A stretch of 64,000 nucleotides of DNA from Xanthobacteraceae bacterium (GCA_022844205.1 JALHMF010000004.1:159342-223341), one strand, 5' to 3'; numbered from the stretch's first letter, positions 26,615 through 35,041 are shown. Numbers and translations are program-made. The notes: generated by a model from the letters alone, not told the origin.

Positions 26615-27799
26615 CTACGTCGTGCCAAGCCGCTCGAAACGCGCGACCAGAGAGTCGGCGAAACGCTGCAACGGTTCGGGGATGGAGGTTTTGGGGTCGC
26701 CGCCCATCGAGAAATAGGTTCCGACGACGATGGCGATGGCGGGAACGATGTAGGGCAGGGGCGCGAACGCCGCACTGCGCTCGACGAAACCGCCGGAACC
26801 CAGTCCGATGATTTCCATGCCGAGAAACGTTGCGCCCGCGCCGCCGATCGCGAGGCCGCGGCTTTGCCGCGTCGTGCGCGGCGAGCCGAGAAACGCGAAC
26901 GCGATGACGAAGGCGGCGATTGGATAGAGTGGGGAGGAAAGCCGCTTGTGCAGTTCGACGCGGTGGCCCTTGGCGTCGTCCTTCCAGCCCTGATCGCCCG
27001 TCTCGGGAAACAGGAGATCGGAGAGCGCGCGGAAGCCGGGGCGTAAGTTGTTGGTCTCGGCGGCCGCGGAAAATTGGGAAAGCTCGAAGCCGTAGCGTTC
27101 GAACTCGACGATGGAGCCGCTGCCGGTGTCGCGGGTCTTGCCGTCGCGGCTCTTGGTGGCGCCGCGATGGATGGAGCCCTGCTCCAGCAGCAGGAACAAT
27201 CCGTTGCCGGAATTCACGACGCGGCCGCGGTCGGCCAAATACGTGTTCTGTCGGTCCGCATCGCGCGCATCGTTCATGAAAATGCCCAGCAGCACGCCGT
27301 TCGGCGCGCGCTCGCGGATGTGGAAGGTCAGTCCTTTTTCGAGTTCGGCAAATCGTCCGGGGATCGCGACGTTCGTCAAGATGTCGGCATTCACCTTGGA
27401 AACCTGATCGCGCAGGTAGAGCAGGCTGCGCGGCCCAAGGTCGGCGGTGACGAGGGACGAAACGACGGACACCGCGATCGCGAGCAGAAGCGGCGCGCGG
27501 AAAAGCTGCCACGGATGCACGCCGGCCGCGCTCATCACGACGAGTTCGGAGTCGGAATTCAGACGGTTCAGCGTGTAGGCTACGGCGATGAAGAGCGCGA
27601 TCGGCGAGATCACCGCCATCAGTGCCGGCAGCGACAGGCCGGTGACGGTGAGAAACACCCACAGCGTCTGGCCCTGGCTGGTGACGAGATCGAACCGGCG
27701 CAGCGCGGTGGCGAGCCAGATCATGCTGGTCAGCACGACGAGAATGCCGATGAAGGCAGTCGCGGCGTTCACCAAAATGTAGCGCTCAAGCCGGCTCAT
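26615..27799 (-). CDS. lptF: LPS export ABC transporter permease LptF
   Basis: This 394-residue YjgP/YjgQ permease has six membrane helices and a central jellyroll domain. The N-terminus MSRLERYILVNAATAFI and the coupling segment LNRLNSDSELVVMSAAGVHPWQL are typical of LptF. It is divergent from pepA across 164 bp, the same neighbour relation as in enterobacteria, and heads the LPS export string. Confidence 0.9.
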   Translation of the reverse strand: MSRLERYILVNAATAFIGILVVLTSMIWLATALRRFDLVTSQGQTLWVFLTVTGLSLPALMAVISPIALFIAVAYTLNRLNSDSELVVMSAAGVHPWQLFRAPLLLAIAVSVVSSLVTADLGPRSLLYLRDQVSKVNADILTNVAIPGRFAELEKGLTFHIRERAPNGVLLGIFMNDARDADRQNTYLADRGRVVNSGNGLFLLLEQGSIHRGATKSRDGKTRDTGSGSIVEFERYGFELSQFSAAAETNNLRPGFRALSDLLFPETGDQGWKDDAKGHRVELHKRLSSPLYPIAAFVIAFAFLGSPRTTRQSRGLAIGGAGATFLGMEIIGLGSGGFVERSAAFAPLPYIVPAIAIVVGTYFSMGGDPKTSIPEPLQRFADSLVARFERLGTT

Positions 27800-27963
27800 G
27801 AATTCCCCGCGGCGCGGCCTTCCCCAAGCCCGCGCCCGTCCCGATCGGGCGGCAAACTGGGGGTCAATTGGGGCCGGGTTTGGGCGGCTTATCGTTGGTA
27901 GGTTAATAGGTTAATAGGGGTTCCCCACCCCGATCATGCCGCCGTCCCGGAGTTCCAGAAATC

Positions 27964-29466
27964 ATGGCCGAGCCCCTCAAAATATCCTTCACCGACCTCA
28001 AGCCCGGATTCAGCGGGGTTTTGGTCGTTTTGACCGATGAATCCCTCAAATTCGGCCGTACGGCCACGAAAATGCTGGCTCCGGCGCGGGACCATTTCGA
28101 GCGCTCGGCGAAGGCCGAGGGCTTCAAGGGCAAAAAAAAGAAGGCGATGGAGTTGGTCGCTCCCCAGGGATTGAAGGCCGAGCGCATCATTGTGGTTGGT
28201 ACTGGAAAGCCACAGGACATGAAGGAATCGGACTGGGTCCGTCTTGGCGGCTTCATCATGGGCAAGGTTCCGCCCGCCGCGAAGGCGGTGACGCTCCTGG
28301 CCGAATCTCCCGACGGCAAGATCACCGGCGAGCAGGCGGCCGACATGGCGCTCGGGATGCAGCTCCGCGCCTATCGCTTCGACCGCTACAAAACGAAAAA
28401 AAAGGACAGCGACGACAAGGACCAGCGCCCGAGTTGCGCGGTCACCGTTGCTGTCGGCGATGTCTCCGACACGAAGAAGAAATGGGTGTCCCGCCAGGCG
28501 GTGGGCGACGGCGTGATCGTCGCGCGCGAGCTCGTGAACGAGCCGCCGAACGTTCTCTTCCCGGCGGAGTTCGCCCGCCGCGCGAGCCGGTTGAAGAAGC
28601 TCGGCGTGAAGGTCGAAGTGCTCGACAAGAAGGCGATGGAAAAACTCGGCATGCGGATGCTGCTCGGCGTCGGGCAGGGTTCGTCCAACGAGAGCCGCGT
28701 CGTGGTCATGCACTGGAACGGCGCGAAGAAGAGCGAGACACCGGTTGCGATCATCGGCAAGGGCGTGTGCTTCGACAGCGGCGGCGTTTCGATCAAGCCC
28801 GCTGCTTCAATGGAAGACATGAAGGGCGACATGGCGGGGGCGGCTTGCGTTGTCGGCCTGCTGCACGCGCTCGCTTCAAGAAAAGCCAAAGCCAATGTCA
28901 TCGGCGCGATCGGGATCGTCGAGAATATGCCGGACGGCAACGCGCAGCGTCCGGGCGACATCGTGAAGTCGATGTCGGGTCAAACGGTGGAGATCATCAA
29001 CACTGACGCGGAAGGCCGTCTCGTGCTCGGCGATGTGGTTTGGTACATCAAGGAGCGCTTCAAGCCGAAATTCATGGTCGATCTGGCGACCCTCACCGGC
29101 GCGATCCTTGTGTCACTGGCGCACGAATATGCGGGTCTATTTTCCAACGACAACAAGCTCGCCAAGCGCCTGATCGACGCCGGCAATGAGACCGGCGAGC
29201 GCGTCTGGCGGATGCCGCTTGGCCCGGAGTACGACAAGATGATCGACAGCAAATTCGCCGACATGAAGAACACCGGCGGCCGTCACGGCGGCTCGATCAC
29301 CGCCGCCCAGTTTATCCAGCGCTATGTCGACAAGACGCCGTGGGCGCATCTCGACATCGCCGGCACCGCGATGGGCGTGCAAGCATCGGACATCAACCAG
29401 AGCTGGGGACCGGGCTGGGGCGTACGGCTGCTCGACCGGTTGATTCAGGAGCATGTCGAGAAATAA
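27964..29466 (+). CDS. pepA: Leucyl aminopeptidase
   Basis: PepA is a hexameric M17 metallo-aminopeptidase of the cytoplasm; in some bacteria it also binds DNA. The 500-residue protein has the catalytic segments [17 protein letters not shown] and the family signature [13 protein letters not shown], which supply two-metal ligands and the catalytic Lys and Arg. An unusually lysine-rich loop ([15 protein letters not shown]) lies before the catalytic domain. A direct repeat GGTTAATA lies about 60 bp upstream in the promoter region shared with lptF. Confidence 0.95.
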   Translation: MAEPLKISFTDLKPGFSGVLVVLTDESLKFGRTATKMLAPARDHFERSAKAEGFKGKKKKAMELVAPQGLKAERIIVVGTGKPQDMKESDWVRLGGFIMGKVPPAAKAVTLLAESPDGKITGEQAADMALGMQLRAYRFDRYKTKKKDSDDKDQRPSCAVTVAVGDVSDTKKKWVSRQAVGDGVIVARELVNEPPNVLFPAEFARRASRLKKLGVKVEVLDKKAMEKLGMRMLLGVGQGSSNESRVVVMHWNGAKKSETPVAIIGKGVCFDSGGVSIKPAASMEDMKGDMAGAACVVGLLHALASRKAKANVIGAIGIVENMPDGNAQRPGDIVKSMSGQTVEIINTDAEGRLVLGDVVWYIKERFKPKFMVDLATLTGAILVSLAHEYAGLFSNDNKLAKRLIDAGNETGERVWRMPLGPEYDKMIDSKFADMKNTGGRHGGSITAAQFIQRYVDKTPWAHLDIAGTAMGVQASDINQSWGPGWGVRLLDRLIQEHVEK

Positions 29467-29479
29467 AACGCTTGAAAAC

Positions 29480-29578
29480 TCACCCTTCGAGACGGCGTCC
29501 GCGCCTCCTCAGGGTGAGGTTCTGAGAACGAGCCTCATCCTGAGGAGGGCGCGTAAGCGCCCGTCTCGAAGGATGGGC
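29480..29578. repeat. Inverted pair of family B repeats
   Basis: CACCCTTCGAGA...CCTCAGGGTGAGG (29480-29520) and CTCATCCTGAGG...TCTCGAAGGATGGG (29532-29578) are inverted around a short spacer. They separate pepA from the cysteine-module gene. Confidence 0.8.
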
Positions 29579-29629
29579 AACAATGTGCTACGCTCCTCTC
29601 GTCCGGTTTCCGGGTTCACGGGGTCGCGC

Positions 29630-30406
29630 ATGCGAGCCAGAATCCTTGCCGTTCTCCTGTGCGGTGCCGCCATGCTCGGCGTGGCGAATGCGCAGAAAAT
29701 GCCTTTGCACGGCAATCCCACGACGCCGCCGCCGATCTACCGGGCGCCGCCGATGGTGACGCCGAATTACAGCCGCCCGTATGAAATCGAGCGCCTGCCG
29801 GAAAGCCATGCGCAGCCATTGCCGGATATGCGGATGCAACAGATTCCGCTGCCGCCTTGCCATCCCCATGACTGCGAAACCCTGAACACAATCGAGGAAG
29901 CCAAGCGGGAGTTCGTTCAATGCATGAATGAATCCAAGGGTGCGGACGGAAAAATCGACAGCGACGAATTGCAGGATTGCGTGTTCGGCTGGATGTCGCC
30001 GAACAAATTCGCGGCCTTCGCGGAATGCTGGCAGGATACGAACAACAGCGCGTGGACTTGCTTCAATCGCGCCTATGCCAGGAACGAAAAATCTTCCGGT
30101 CAGGCAAGTTCGGGCTATCCATCGCAGGGCTACACAACGCCACATAATCGGCCGCTCTCATCCCTTCCTCACACGCAGCCGCAAATTGCCTTGCCCTCCT
30201 CGAAATCATCTCCGGCCGGCGGTGGTGTGCATCCCTTCTGGGACTGCAATAGTGGCTCCCGCGTAGGCCCCGATAGTTACGATGATCAGCTTCTGTTCGA
30301 ATGTCTCGCGGACATTCTTACGCAGGCGCAGATGGACCGTTTTTTCAACTGCGTCGATACGTTGGGGCGCGGCTACGATTTTTGTTACGACCGCGCGATC
30401 CGCTAA
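29630..30406 (+). CDS. Secreted protein with two four-cysteine modules, unknown function
   Basis: The 258-residue protein has a signal peptide (about 1-21, MRARILAVLLCGAAMLGVANA), a Pro-rich stretch with NPTTPPP, then two copies of a four-Cys module. Module 1 has Cys98, 117, 133 and 144; module 2 has Cys206, 225, 241 and 252. Spacing is identical (C-x18-C-x15-C-x10-C), each preceded by Phe-x-x and followed by Phe/Tyr-x-Arg-Ala. A Ser/Pro-rich linker joins them. The next gene carries a third copy. I do not recognise a named family. The frame is open upstream to 29453, but that crosses a repeat; the ATG at 29630 opens the signal peptide. Confidence 0.75.
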   Translation: MRARILAVLLCGAAMLGVANAQKMPLHGNPTTPPPIYRAPPMVTPNYSRPYEIERLPESHAQPLPDMRMQQIPLPPCHPHDCETLNTIEEAKREFVQCMNESKGADGKIDSDELQDCVFGWMSPNKFAAFAECWQDTNNSAWTCFNRAYARNEKSSGQASSGYPSQGYTTPHNRPLSSLPHTQPQIALPSSKSSPAGGGVHPFWDCNSGSRVGPDSYDDQLLFECLADILTQAQMDRFFNCVDTLGRGYDFCYDRAIR

Positions 30407-30474
30407 AATCGCAGGCGTTCGCTCTGTTTTTTCCGTGGTAGTCTGGCCGGCTTGAAGTTTTGGGAGATCGCTTT

Positions 30475-30921
30475 TTGCAGCGCGCAGGAGTTCTCGCCGT
30501 TCTGTTCGCATGCGCGCTTGCGCTCGCAGGCATCGCGCACGCGCAGAAGACCGTGCTGCCCGGCTATCCCTCGACGCCGCCGCCGAAGCAGGCGCTTCCC
30601 GGCAACCCGACCACGCCGCCGCCGATGCGCTCGCCCGACATGGACGGCACGCTCGGCTCCGGCAGCATGGATCGTGGCTCGCAGGGACCGAACATAGGGT
30701 CCGGCACCATGCAGCAGAGACCCGGTCTGTCGCGTGATGAAGCCCGCGCGCGCTTCGAGCAGTGCCTCGGCCAGAACACGCGCAACAACACCGTCAACGG
30801 CCCCGCACTTTCAAAATGCGTTGCGGGCTGGATGCCGCCGCCGCAGTTGAACGTCTTCAGCAACTGCTGGAACGATCCGAAGACCTCGGCCTGGGAATGC
30901 TTCGGCCGCGCCTACAACTGA
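30475..30921 (+). CDS. Secreted protein with one four-cysteine module, paralogue of upstream gene
   Basis: The 148-residue protein from a TTG at 30475, with GGGAG about 8 bp upstream, has a signal peptide (to about residue 24). A Pro/Gly/Ser-rich region repeats STPPP and TTPPP, and the module Cys97, 115, 131 and 142 (C-x17-C-x15-C-x10-C) ends CFGRAYN. The sequence CVAGWM..CW..SAWECFGRAY aligns with CVFGWM..CW..SAWTCFNRAY in the gene just upstream, so the two arose by duplication. A TTG at 30460 would add five residues. Function unknown. Confidence 0.72.
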   Translation: MQRAGVLAVLFACALALAGIAHAQKTVLPGYPSTPPPKQALPGNPTTPPPMRSPDMDGTLGSGSMDRGSQGPNIGSGTMQQRPGLSRDEARARFEQCLGQNTRNNTVNGPALSKCVAGWMPPPQLNVFSNCWNDPKTSAWECFGRAYN

Positions 30922-31015
30922 GTGCTGCGGCAATTAACCCTTGTTCGCCCGATGGTTGCCTTCGCCGAAAATCGGCCTATATGACTGCCATCTCCCAACC
31001 GGCAGGAATCGTTCG

Positions 31016-31288
31016 ATGGCGAAAAAACCCGCGGCCAAAGGGGAATTCACGTTTTTCGACGTCCTCTATGAGGACGGCACGCAGCGTTCCAACCGGCGCG
31101 TGCCTTCCGGATTGCTGGGCGGCCTCGACGGCGACGCCCCGGCCAAGACCGCGATCGAGCAGCAGGATCGCGAGATCGCCGAACGCTCCGGCCAGCAGCC
31201 GCTCCGCATCAAGAGCCTGCGCCGCTCCGGCGAGAAGGTTTCCGAGAAGCAGGAGCGCAAGCAGCGCTACGCAACCCAGCGGAATTGA
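31016..31288 (+). CDS. Conserved small hypothetical protein
   Basis: The 90-residue protein is charged and without a signal peptide. It begins MAKKPAAKGEFTFFDVLYEDG and ends in a Lys/Arg/Glu-rich helix (KVSEKQERKQRYA). GGCAGGA lies about 10 bp before the ATG. It reads like a cytoplasmic rhizobial protein of unknown function. Codon use matches neighbours. No motif supports a role. Confidence 0.6.
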   Translation: MAKKPAAKGEFTFFDVLYEDGTQRSNRRVPSGLLGGLDGDAPAKTAIEQQDREIAERSGQQPLRIKSLRRSGEKVSEKQERKQRYATQRN

Positions 31289-31332
31289 ACGGCGTCCGTT
31301 TACGCAAGCGAGGTATTTGATAGGATCCTCAT

Positions 31333-31563
31333 ATGAACGCCTATCTGAAAGACATGCTTTCCCGTGTGGAGAAATGGTCCGATGCGGACCAAGAAGAACT
31401 CGCTCAGGCAGCGTTCGAGATCGAAGCACGCCGCCGTGGAGCATATCAGCCGTCTCCGGAAGAACTCGCGGGAATTGACCGCGGATTGAAAGCGGCATCT
31501 GAAGGACGGTTTGTTGCCGAGCACGAAGTCGAAACGGCATTCGCCAAATTTCGCAAGGCATGA
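31333..31563 (+). CDS. Putative antitoxin (ParD/RelB-like) of a type II toxin-antitoxin pair
   Basis: The 76-residue acidic protein's C-terminus (EGRFVAEHEVETAFAKFRKA) resembles the toxin-binding tail of short antitoxins paired with RelE/ParE toxins. Its stop overlaps the start of a ParE-like reading frame by 4 bp (ATGA at 31560), the usual arrangement. The N-terminal half is helical and would carry the DNA-binding or dimer part. The partner toxin frame is broken. Confidence 0.7.
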   Translation: MNAYLKDMLSRVEKWSDADQEELAQAAFEIEARRRGAYQPSPEELAGIDRGLKAASEGRFVAEHEVETAFAKFRKA

Positions 31564-31837
31564 AGATTTTTTGGACCGCTTCGGCACTTGCCGATCTCGA
31601 CGACATTGAAAAATATCTTCAGGCGAATTACCCGGAAACCAGTGAGGCAGTGGCGCGGCGAATTCGCTCCATCATCCGGCGTATCGGCGAATGGCCCTCA
31701 GCGCTCCTGAAGTAGCTTCGCGTGATGGCGTCAGGGTTGTGCCGCTGCTTCGCTACCCTTACAGAATTTTTTACCGGGTCGCTGGTGACAGGGTTGAAAT
31801 TCTGCACATCTATCACAGCGCGCGCGGGCAGCGTTGA
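31560..31837 (+). pseudogene. ParE/RelE-like toxin, frameshifted
   Basis: The first 51 codons (31560-31715) give MKIFWTASALADLDDIEKYL..IRRIGEWPSALLK before a TAG. The missing half follows in another frame and ends at 31837: RVVPLLRYPYRIFYRVAGD and VEILHIYHSARGQR, which are typical of the ParE C-terminal strands. The frames join around 31695-31712 with a net loss of one base. Restoring it would give about 92 residues, normal for ParE. It may be a true inactivation or a sequencing error. Confidence 0.75.
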
Positions 31838-31959
31838 AGCACCGGTCTGATTTTTTTATTCTTATCAAGCATTTGCAAAACTTATCCCCGTCCTCCGGAC
31901 CTCCCTTACAATCCCGCCAACTCTGTTCACCGAGGGGCGTCTTCTAGAGGCGTCGTGAA

Positions 31960-32309
31960 GGCGGAGCAGGGTGGCGGTGGCCGCGTGCGCGCTCGCAACG
32001 CAATCGCGGCGGCCCAAGCCGTTCGTGCCCGATGCGCCGACCGCGCATCACAGGCATCCGGGTCTGGCGCTTCCCGTGGGCCCAACCACGGTCGCGCCGG
32101 TGTGGTGCCGGCAGCGGTGGATAGAGCAGGAATCCGTTCGTAGCGGATTCGGTTAGTCCACCGGGGTTCGGATGGAGCAAGCCTACAAACACCGCGTGCG
32201 GGACGCCGGAAGCAATCCGGCACCTGCGGTGAAGACCTCCTGTGTGTTCTTTCACTCACACACAGGGCCATGGGGATCGGATTTCCCCGGCGTCCCGCGC
32301 TCCCCTTAC
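31960..32309 (+). repeat. Long structured dispersed element, family D, copy 1
   Basis: About 350 bp are shared, at roughly 80% by eye, with the reverse complement of 60451-60800. Anchors include GGCCCAAGCCG, TCTGGCGCTTCCCGTGG, GCGGTGGATAGAGCA and GGTTAGTCCACCGGGGTTC. A perfect 12-bp stem, GCGGGACGCCGG (32198-32209) with CCGGCGTCCCGC (32287-32298), encloses three hairpins including CCTGTGTGT/ACACACAGG (32239-32266). The hairpin arms differ from those of copy 2 but pair in both. No convincing protein is encoded. The remainder of the 31838-32439 gap shows only a half family C palindrome at 32326-32350. Confidence 0.85.
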
Positions 32310-32325
32310 TATTGGGCGCGGCCTG

Positions 32326-32350
32326 TCCCCGCGAAAGCGGGGAGCATGAC
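32326..32350. repeat. Half copy of family C palindrome
   Basis: GTCCCCGC-GAAA-GCGGGGAGCATGAC resembles one arm of the element at 18141-18224 (TGTCATGCCCCGC-GAAT-GCGGGGCAT). It lies just after the family D element and about 90 bp before holC. Confidence 0.5.
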
Positions 32351-32439
32351 CCGGATGCGGAACGCATCGCGGGAACGAATCTGTGCGCGCGTCGCGATCG
32401 CTGTTTGAAACCGGAAGCAGGCTTCGCTACGAGAGAACG

Positions 32440-32889
32440 ATGACCGAAGTGCTCTTCTATCATTTGCAGCAAAAGCCGCTGGAGCAGGTGCTTCCGCAGT
32501 TGCTGGAAAAATGCCTCGAACGCGGCTGGCGCTGCGTCGTGCAGGCGGGGTCGGACGAGCGCGTCGATTCCCTCGACGCGCTGCTCTGGACCTTCCGCGA
32601 CGACGGGTTCCTGCCGCACGGCACGGCGCGCGAGCAGGACGCGGCGGAAATGCCGGTGGTGCTGGCGACGGGTGCCGTCAATCCGAACGACGCGACGGTG
32701 CGCTTTCTTGTCGATGGCGCGACGGCCGACGACCTCAAGCCCTACAGCCGCGCGATTTATCTCTTCGACGGCAACGATCCGGACGCGGTCGATACCGCGC
32801 GCGACCAGTGGAAAGAGGCACAGGGCGAAGGCTTCGAGTGCACCTACTGGCAGCAGGACGCGAACGGGAAGTGGCAGAAGAAGGGCTAG
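32440..32889 (+). CDS. holC: DNA polymerase III chi subunit
   Basis: HolC links the clamp loader to SSB on lagging-strand templates. The 149-residue protein has the family pattern: TEVLFYHLQQKPLEQVLPQLL at the N-terminus, CLERGWRCVVQAGSDERVDSLDALLWTF, and HGTAREQDAAEMPVVL. The ATG at 32440 is preceded by GAGAG; the open frame upstream to 32383 is a leader. Location downstream of pepA is shared with many proteobacteria. The stop overlaps the end of the convergent dinB remnant by 3 bases. Confidence 0.9.
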   Translation: MTEVLFYHLQQKPLEQVLPQLLEKCLERGWRCVVQAGSDERVDSLDALLWTFRDDGFLPHGTAREQDAAEMPVVLATGAVNPNDATVRFLVDGATADDLKPYSRAIYLFDGNDPDAVDTARDQWKEAQGEGFECTYWQQDANGKWQKKG

Positions 32890-33408
32890 CTGGACCTTAC
32901 GCCGCCAAGGCCCTTCTCTCTTTGCAAAAGAATCAGATCGAGCGAGGGCGCTCCGTCATTGCCAAGCGCGCAGGTCAGCAATGCGTGCGCCTGTCCGCGA
33001 TGGTGAGTCTGGTGATTGAAAAAATGATCGAGCGCGAAATGCAGCGGCTGTGAGATCGTCTTTGGATGGACGATGGTGCGGTAGCTGAAATCGGCCGCAA
33101 GCATGCCGTCGTTCAACCGGCCGATGAAATCGGCGATGCGCCTATCCTCGCTCGCGCGCGCCGCGCTAAGTTCACGAAAACGGTCGAACAGGATCGCGTC
33201 CAGCTGCGCCGGCTTCACCTTCTCCGGTGAAGCGTTTCATCCAGATGCGGTCGCCGACCAGAAGATGATTGAGCGTTCCATGCACCGACTTGAAAAATGC
33301 GCCCCGGTCGGCGCGATAGTCGGCGTCGGAAAGTTTGGCGGCGGTTTCGAAGAGACGCTTGTTGGCCCAGGCGTTGTACGCCGCGAACATGCGATAGCGT
33401 TCGATCAT
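32886..33408 (-). pseudogene. DinB family protein, frameshifted
   Basis: Two minus-strand frames make one DinB protein. 33408-33172 encodes MIERYRMFAAYNAWANKRLF..HGTLNHLLVGDRIWMKRFTGEGE. The frame entering near 33225 and ending at 32886 encodes PAQLDAILFDRFRELSAAR..HFFNHQTHHRGQAHALL. The conserved metal-binding His residues (HGTLNH, HHRGQ) fall on different frames. The junction GAAGCCGGCGCAG lacks two bases compared with an expected GAAGCGCCGGCGCAG (inference). The joined product would be about 173 residues, a normal DinB length. It is either a genuine pseudogene or a base-calling error in a GC run. Confidence 0.75.
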
Positions 33409-33420
33409 GGTGCGCTCCGG

Positions 33421-34842
33421 TCAGAGCGCGAAACGTACCACGATCTCGCGCAGTAGGATGACCCCCGCGATCACGACGAGCGGGTAGATGCGGTATGCGG
33501 CGGGCGCATCGCTGCGCATGAACACGCGAAGCACAACCGCGGGTGTTACGGCGAGCACGCAGAGCATCGTCCAGAAAATGTAGCGGTATTCATGCGCGAT
33601 CCCGATCGGCCCGAAGCCCAGCGCATACATCGCGCCGGAGAGGGCGACCATCACCGACACATATCGCGTCCGCTCGTTCGGAATGCCGAGCGCCGCCCAC
33701 GCCCAGGCGAGCGCGAACAGGAGATAGATATAAGGAGGACCGAACGGAGAATCGTTCTGCGCTTGCGCGAACCAGTCGGCCGCGCGCGAGATGAACGTCG
33801 GCTCGAAGGTGAACTCTTTCTGGTTCGACGATTGCGCGCCGGTGAAGACGACTTCCTTGCAGTCCTTGCAGAAGAACTGGAGGAAGCGATTGAAGTGATT
33901 GAAGCGGTGGATGAAGTAGGCGGCTGGCTCGCTCGCGATCGCCTGAAACCAGAGCTGCGAGAGCGGCGCGCCGAATTTCGGCTTCAGCGTCTCATAGACT
34001 TCCTTGCACTCGCCCCAGCCGTATACGTCCCAGAACCGCGGAGTATAGCATTTCGCGTTCTTGGCGACGAACTCCGGCCCGAACTCGCCTTTGAAATAAT
34101 CCTTGCCGGTGAAATAGGTGATGCCGCCGAGGTCGAAAATCTGTAGCTGCGACATCGGCTTCACGTCGACGGCCCGATAAATGTACCGGTCGGCGAGGAG
34201 ATGCGCGGGCGCCACGCTGAGCGAAATGATGCAGACGATAATCCCGCGTTTCAGCCAGTGCATCGCGGCCCAGCGCGTGCTGGTGGCGCGCAGCAACAGA
34301 TCGAGCAGCGGCGGCAGCGCAAACAGGCTGTTCGCGCGCATGAAGGCGCCGAGTACGAGGAAAACCCACATCGCCGGCAGCGCGATGCGCCGCGAACGGA
34401 TATTGCCCGTGATCAGTCCCGCGGCCGTGCCCGCCGCGATCAGCAGGCACACCGCCATGCCGATGTCTTTCACGAGCTGGCTGTTGAAGTTGATCGCCAT
34501 CGGAAACAGGGCAGCGGCCAGGGTCCATACCGCGAGTGCCCGGCCTTCATGTCTCAATGCGTTTGCGTAGAGCGCGAAGCCTGACCAGTAAGCGGTCAGG
34601 AACAGCACCAGCATCGGCTGCGGGCCGTGATAAATTTTCTGCAGCGGGATCCATAGGAAAGCGAGCAGCGGCGGCTGCCAGTTGGTGAAATCGCGCTCCC
34701 TGGCCGCATTGAAATAGGCCCAGGCATCATGATGCAGGAGGCCCGGATAGAAAGCATAGAAGTTCACGCACGCCGCCAGCGCCGCGGCAATGAATAGCCA
34801 GCGGCTGAAAGTCCTTGAGGCGGGGGGATTTGCGCTCTGCAT
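33421..34842 (-). CDS. Polytopic membrane protein, GT-C glycosyltransferase-like
   Basis: The 473-residue protein has about ten to eleven membrane helices. An early loop HHDAWAYFNAARERDFTNWQPPLLAFLW holds acidic and aromatic residues where GT-C transferases keep the catalytic Asp. A large periplasmic loop (about 235-330) contains several cysteines (NAKCYTPR, GECKEV, FCKDCKE). I infer a lipid-linked sugar transferase or similar envelope enzyme; no family motif proves it. The start is set at the ATG 34842; a TTG at 34854 would add four residues. It lies 12 bp from the dinB remnant on the same strand. Confidence 0.65.
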   Translation of the reverse strand: MQSANPPASRTFSRWLFIAAALAACVNFYAFYPGLLHHDAWAYFNAARERDFTNWQPPLLAFLWIPLQKIYHGPQPMLVLFLTAYWSGFALYANALRHEGRALAVWTLAAALFPMAINFNSQLVKDIGMAVCLLIAAGTAAGLITGNIRSRRIALPAMWVFLVLGAFMRANSLFALPPLLDLLLRATSTRWAAMHWLKRGIIVCIISLSVAPAHLLADRYIYRAVDVKPMSQLQIFDLGGITYFTGKDYFKGEFGPEFVAKNAKCYTPRFWDVYGWGECKEVYETLKPKFGAPLSQLWFQAIASEPAAYFIHRFNHFNRFLQFFCKDCKEVVFTGAQSSNQKEFTFEPTFISRAADWFAQAQNDSPFGPPYIYLLFALAWAWAALGIPNERTRYVSVMVALSGAMYALGFGPIGIAHEYRYIFWTMLCVLAVTPAVVLRVFMRSDAPAAYRIYPLVVIAGVILLREIVVRFAL

Positions 34843-34936
34843 GGGCGGGGCCAATTAGGGCCTTCTCGCCTCGCATGCAAGCGCGGAGGATCAATTCAAA
34901 TCGAGCAGGAATTCCGGCGCATATGAATCCGTCAAA

Positions 34937-35041
34937 TTACTGGTGCGTCGGTCCGGAGTGGCGCGCAACCATCGGACCTGCGGCGAAACCGATCGCCACG
35001 AGCAGGGCAGCGACGCCGAAAAATGCGATCATCTCAACCAT
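34937..35041 (-). CDS. Small single-helix membrane protein (34 residues)
   Basis: The frame starts at an ATG with the strong Shine-Dalgarno GGAGG at ideal distance. It encodes a 34-residue peptide: short acidic start (MVEM), one membrane helix (IAFFGVAALLVAIGFAAGPMV) and a polar His-containing tail (RHSGPTHQ). It is divergent from ndk across 114 bp and upstream of the polytopic membrane gene on the same strand. The otherwise empty 34843-35155 region holds nothing else I can support. Confidence 0.55.
   Translation of the reverse strand: MVEMIAFFGVAALLVAIGFAAGPMVARHSGPTHQ

Noticed and set aside
31690..31715. Programmed ribosomal frameshift in the ParE-like toxin
   Set aside because: No slippery heptamer or following stem is visible; a simple one-base loss explains the two frames.
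31955..32156. Short open frames inside the family D element
   Set aside because: Frames ending ..RQRWIE..SVRSG.G occur in both copies, but different frames are equally open and the stem covariation points to structure rather than protein.
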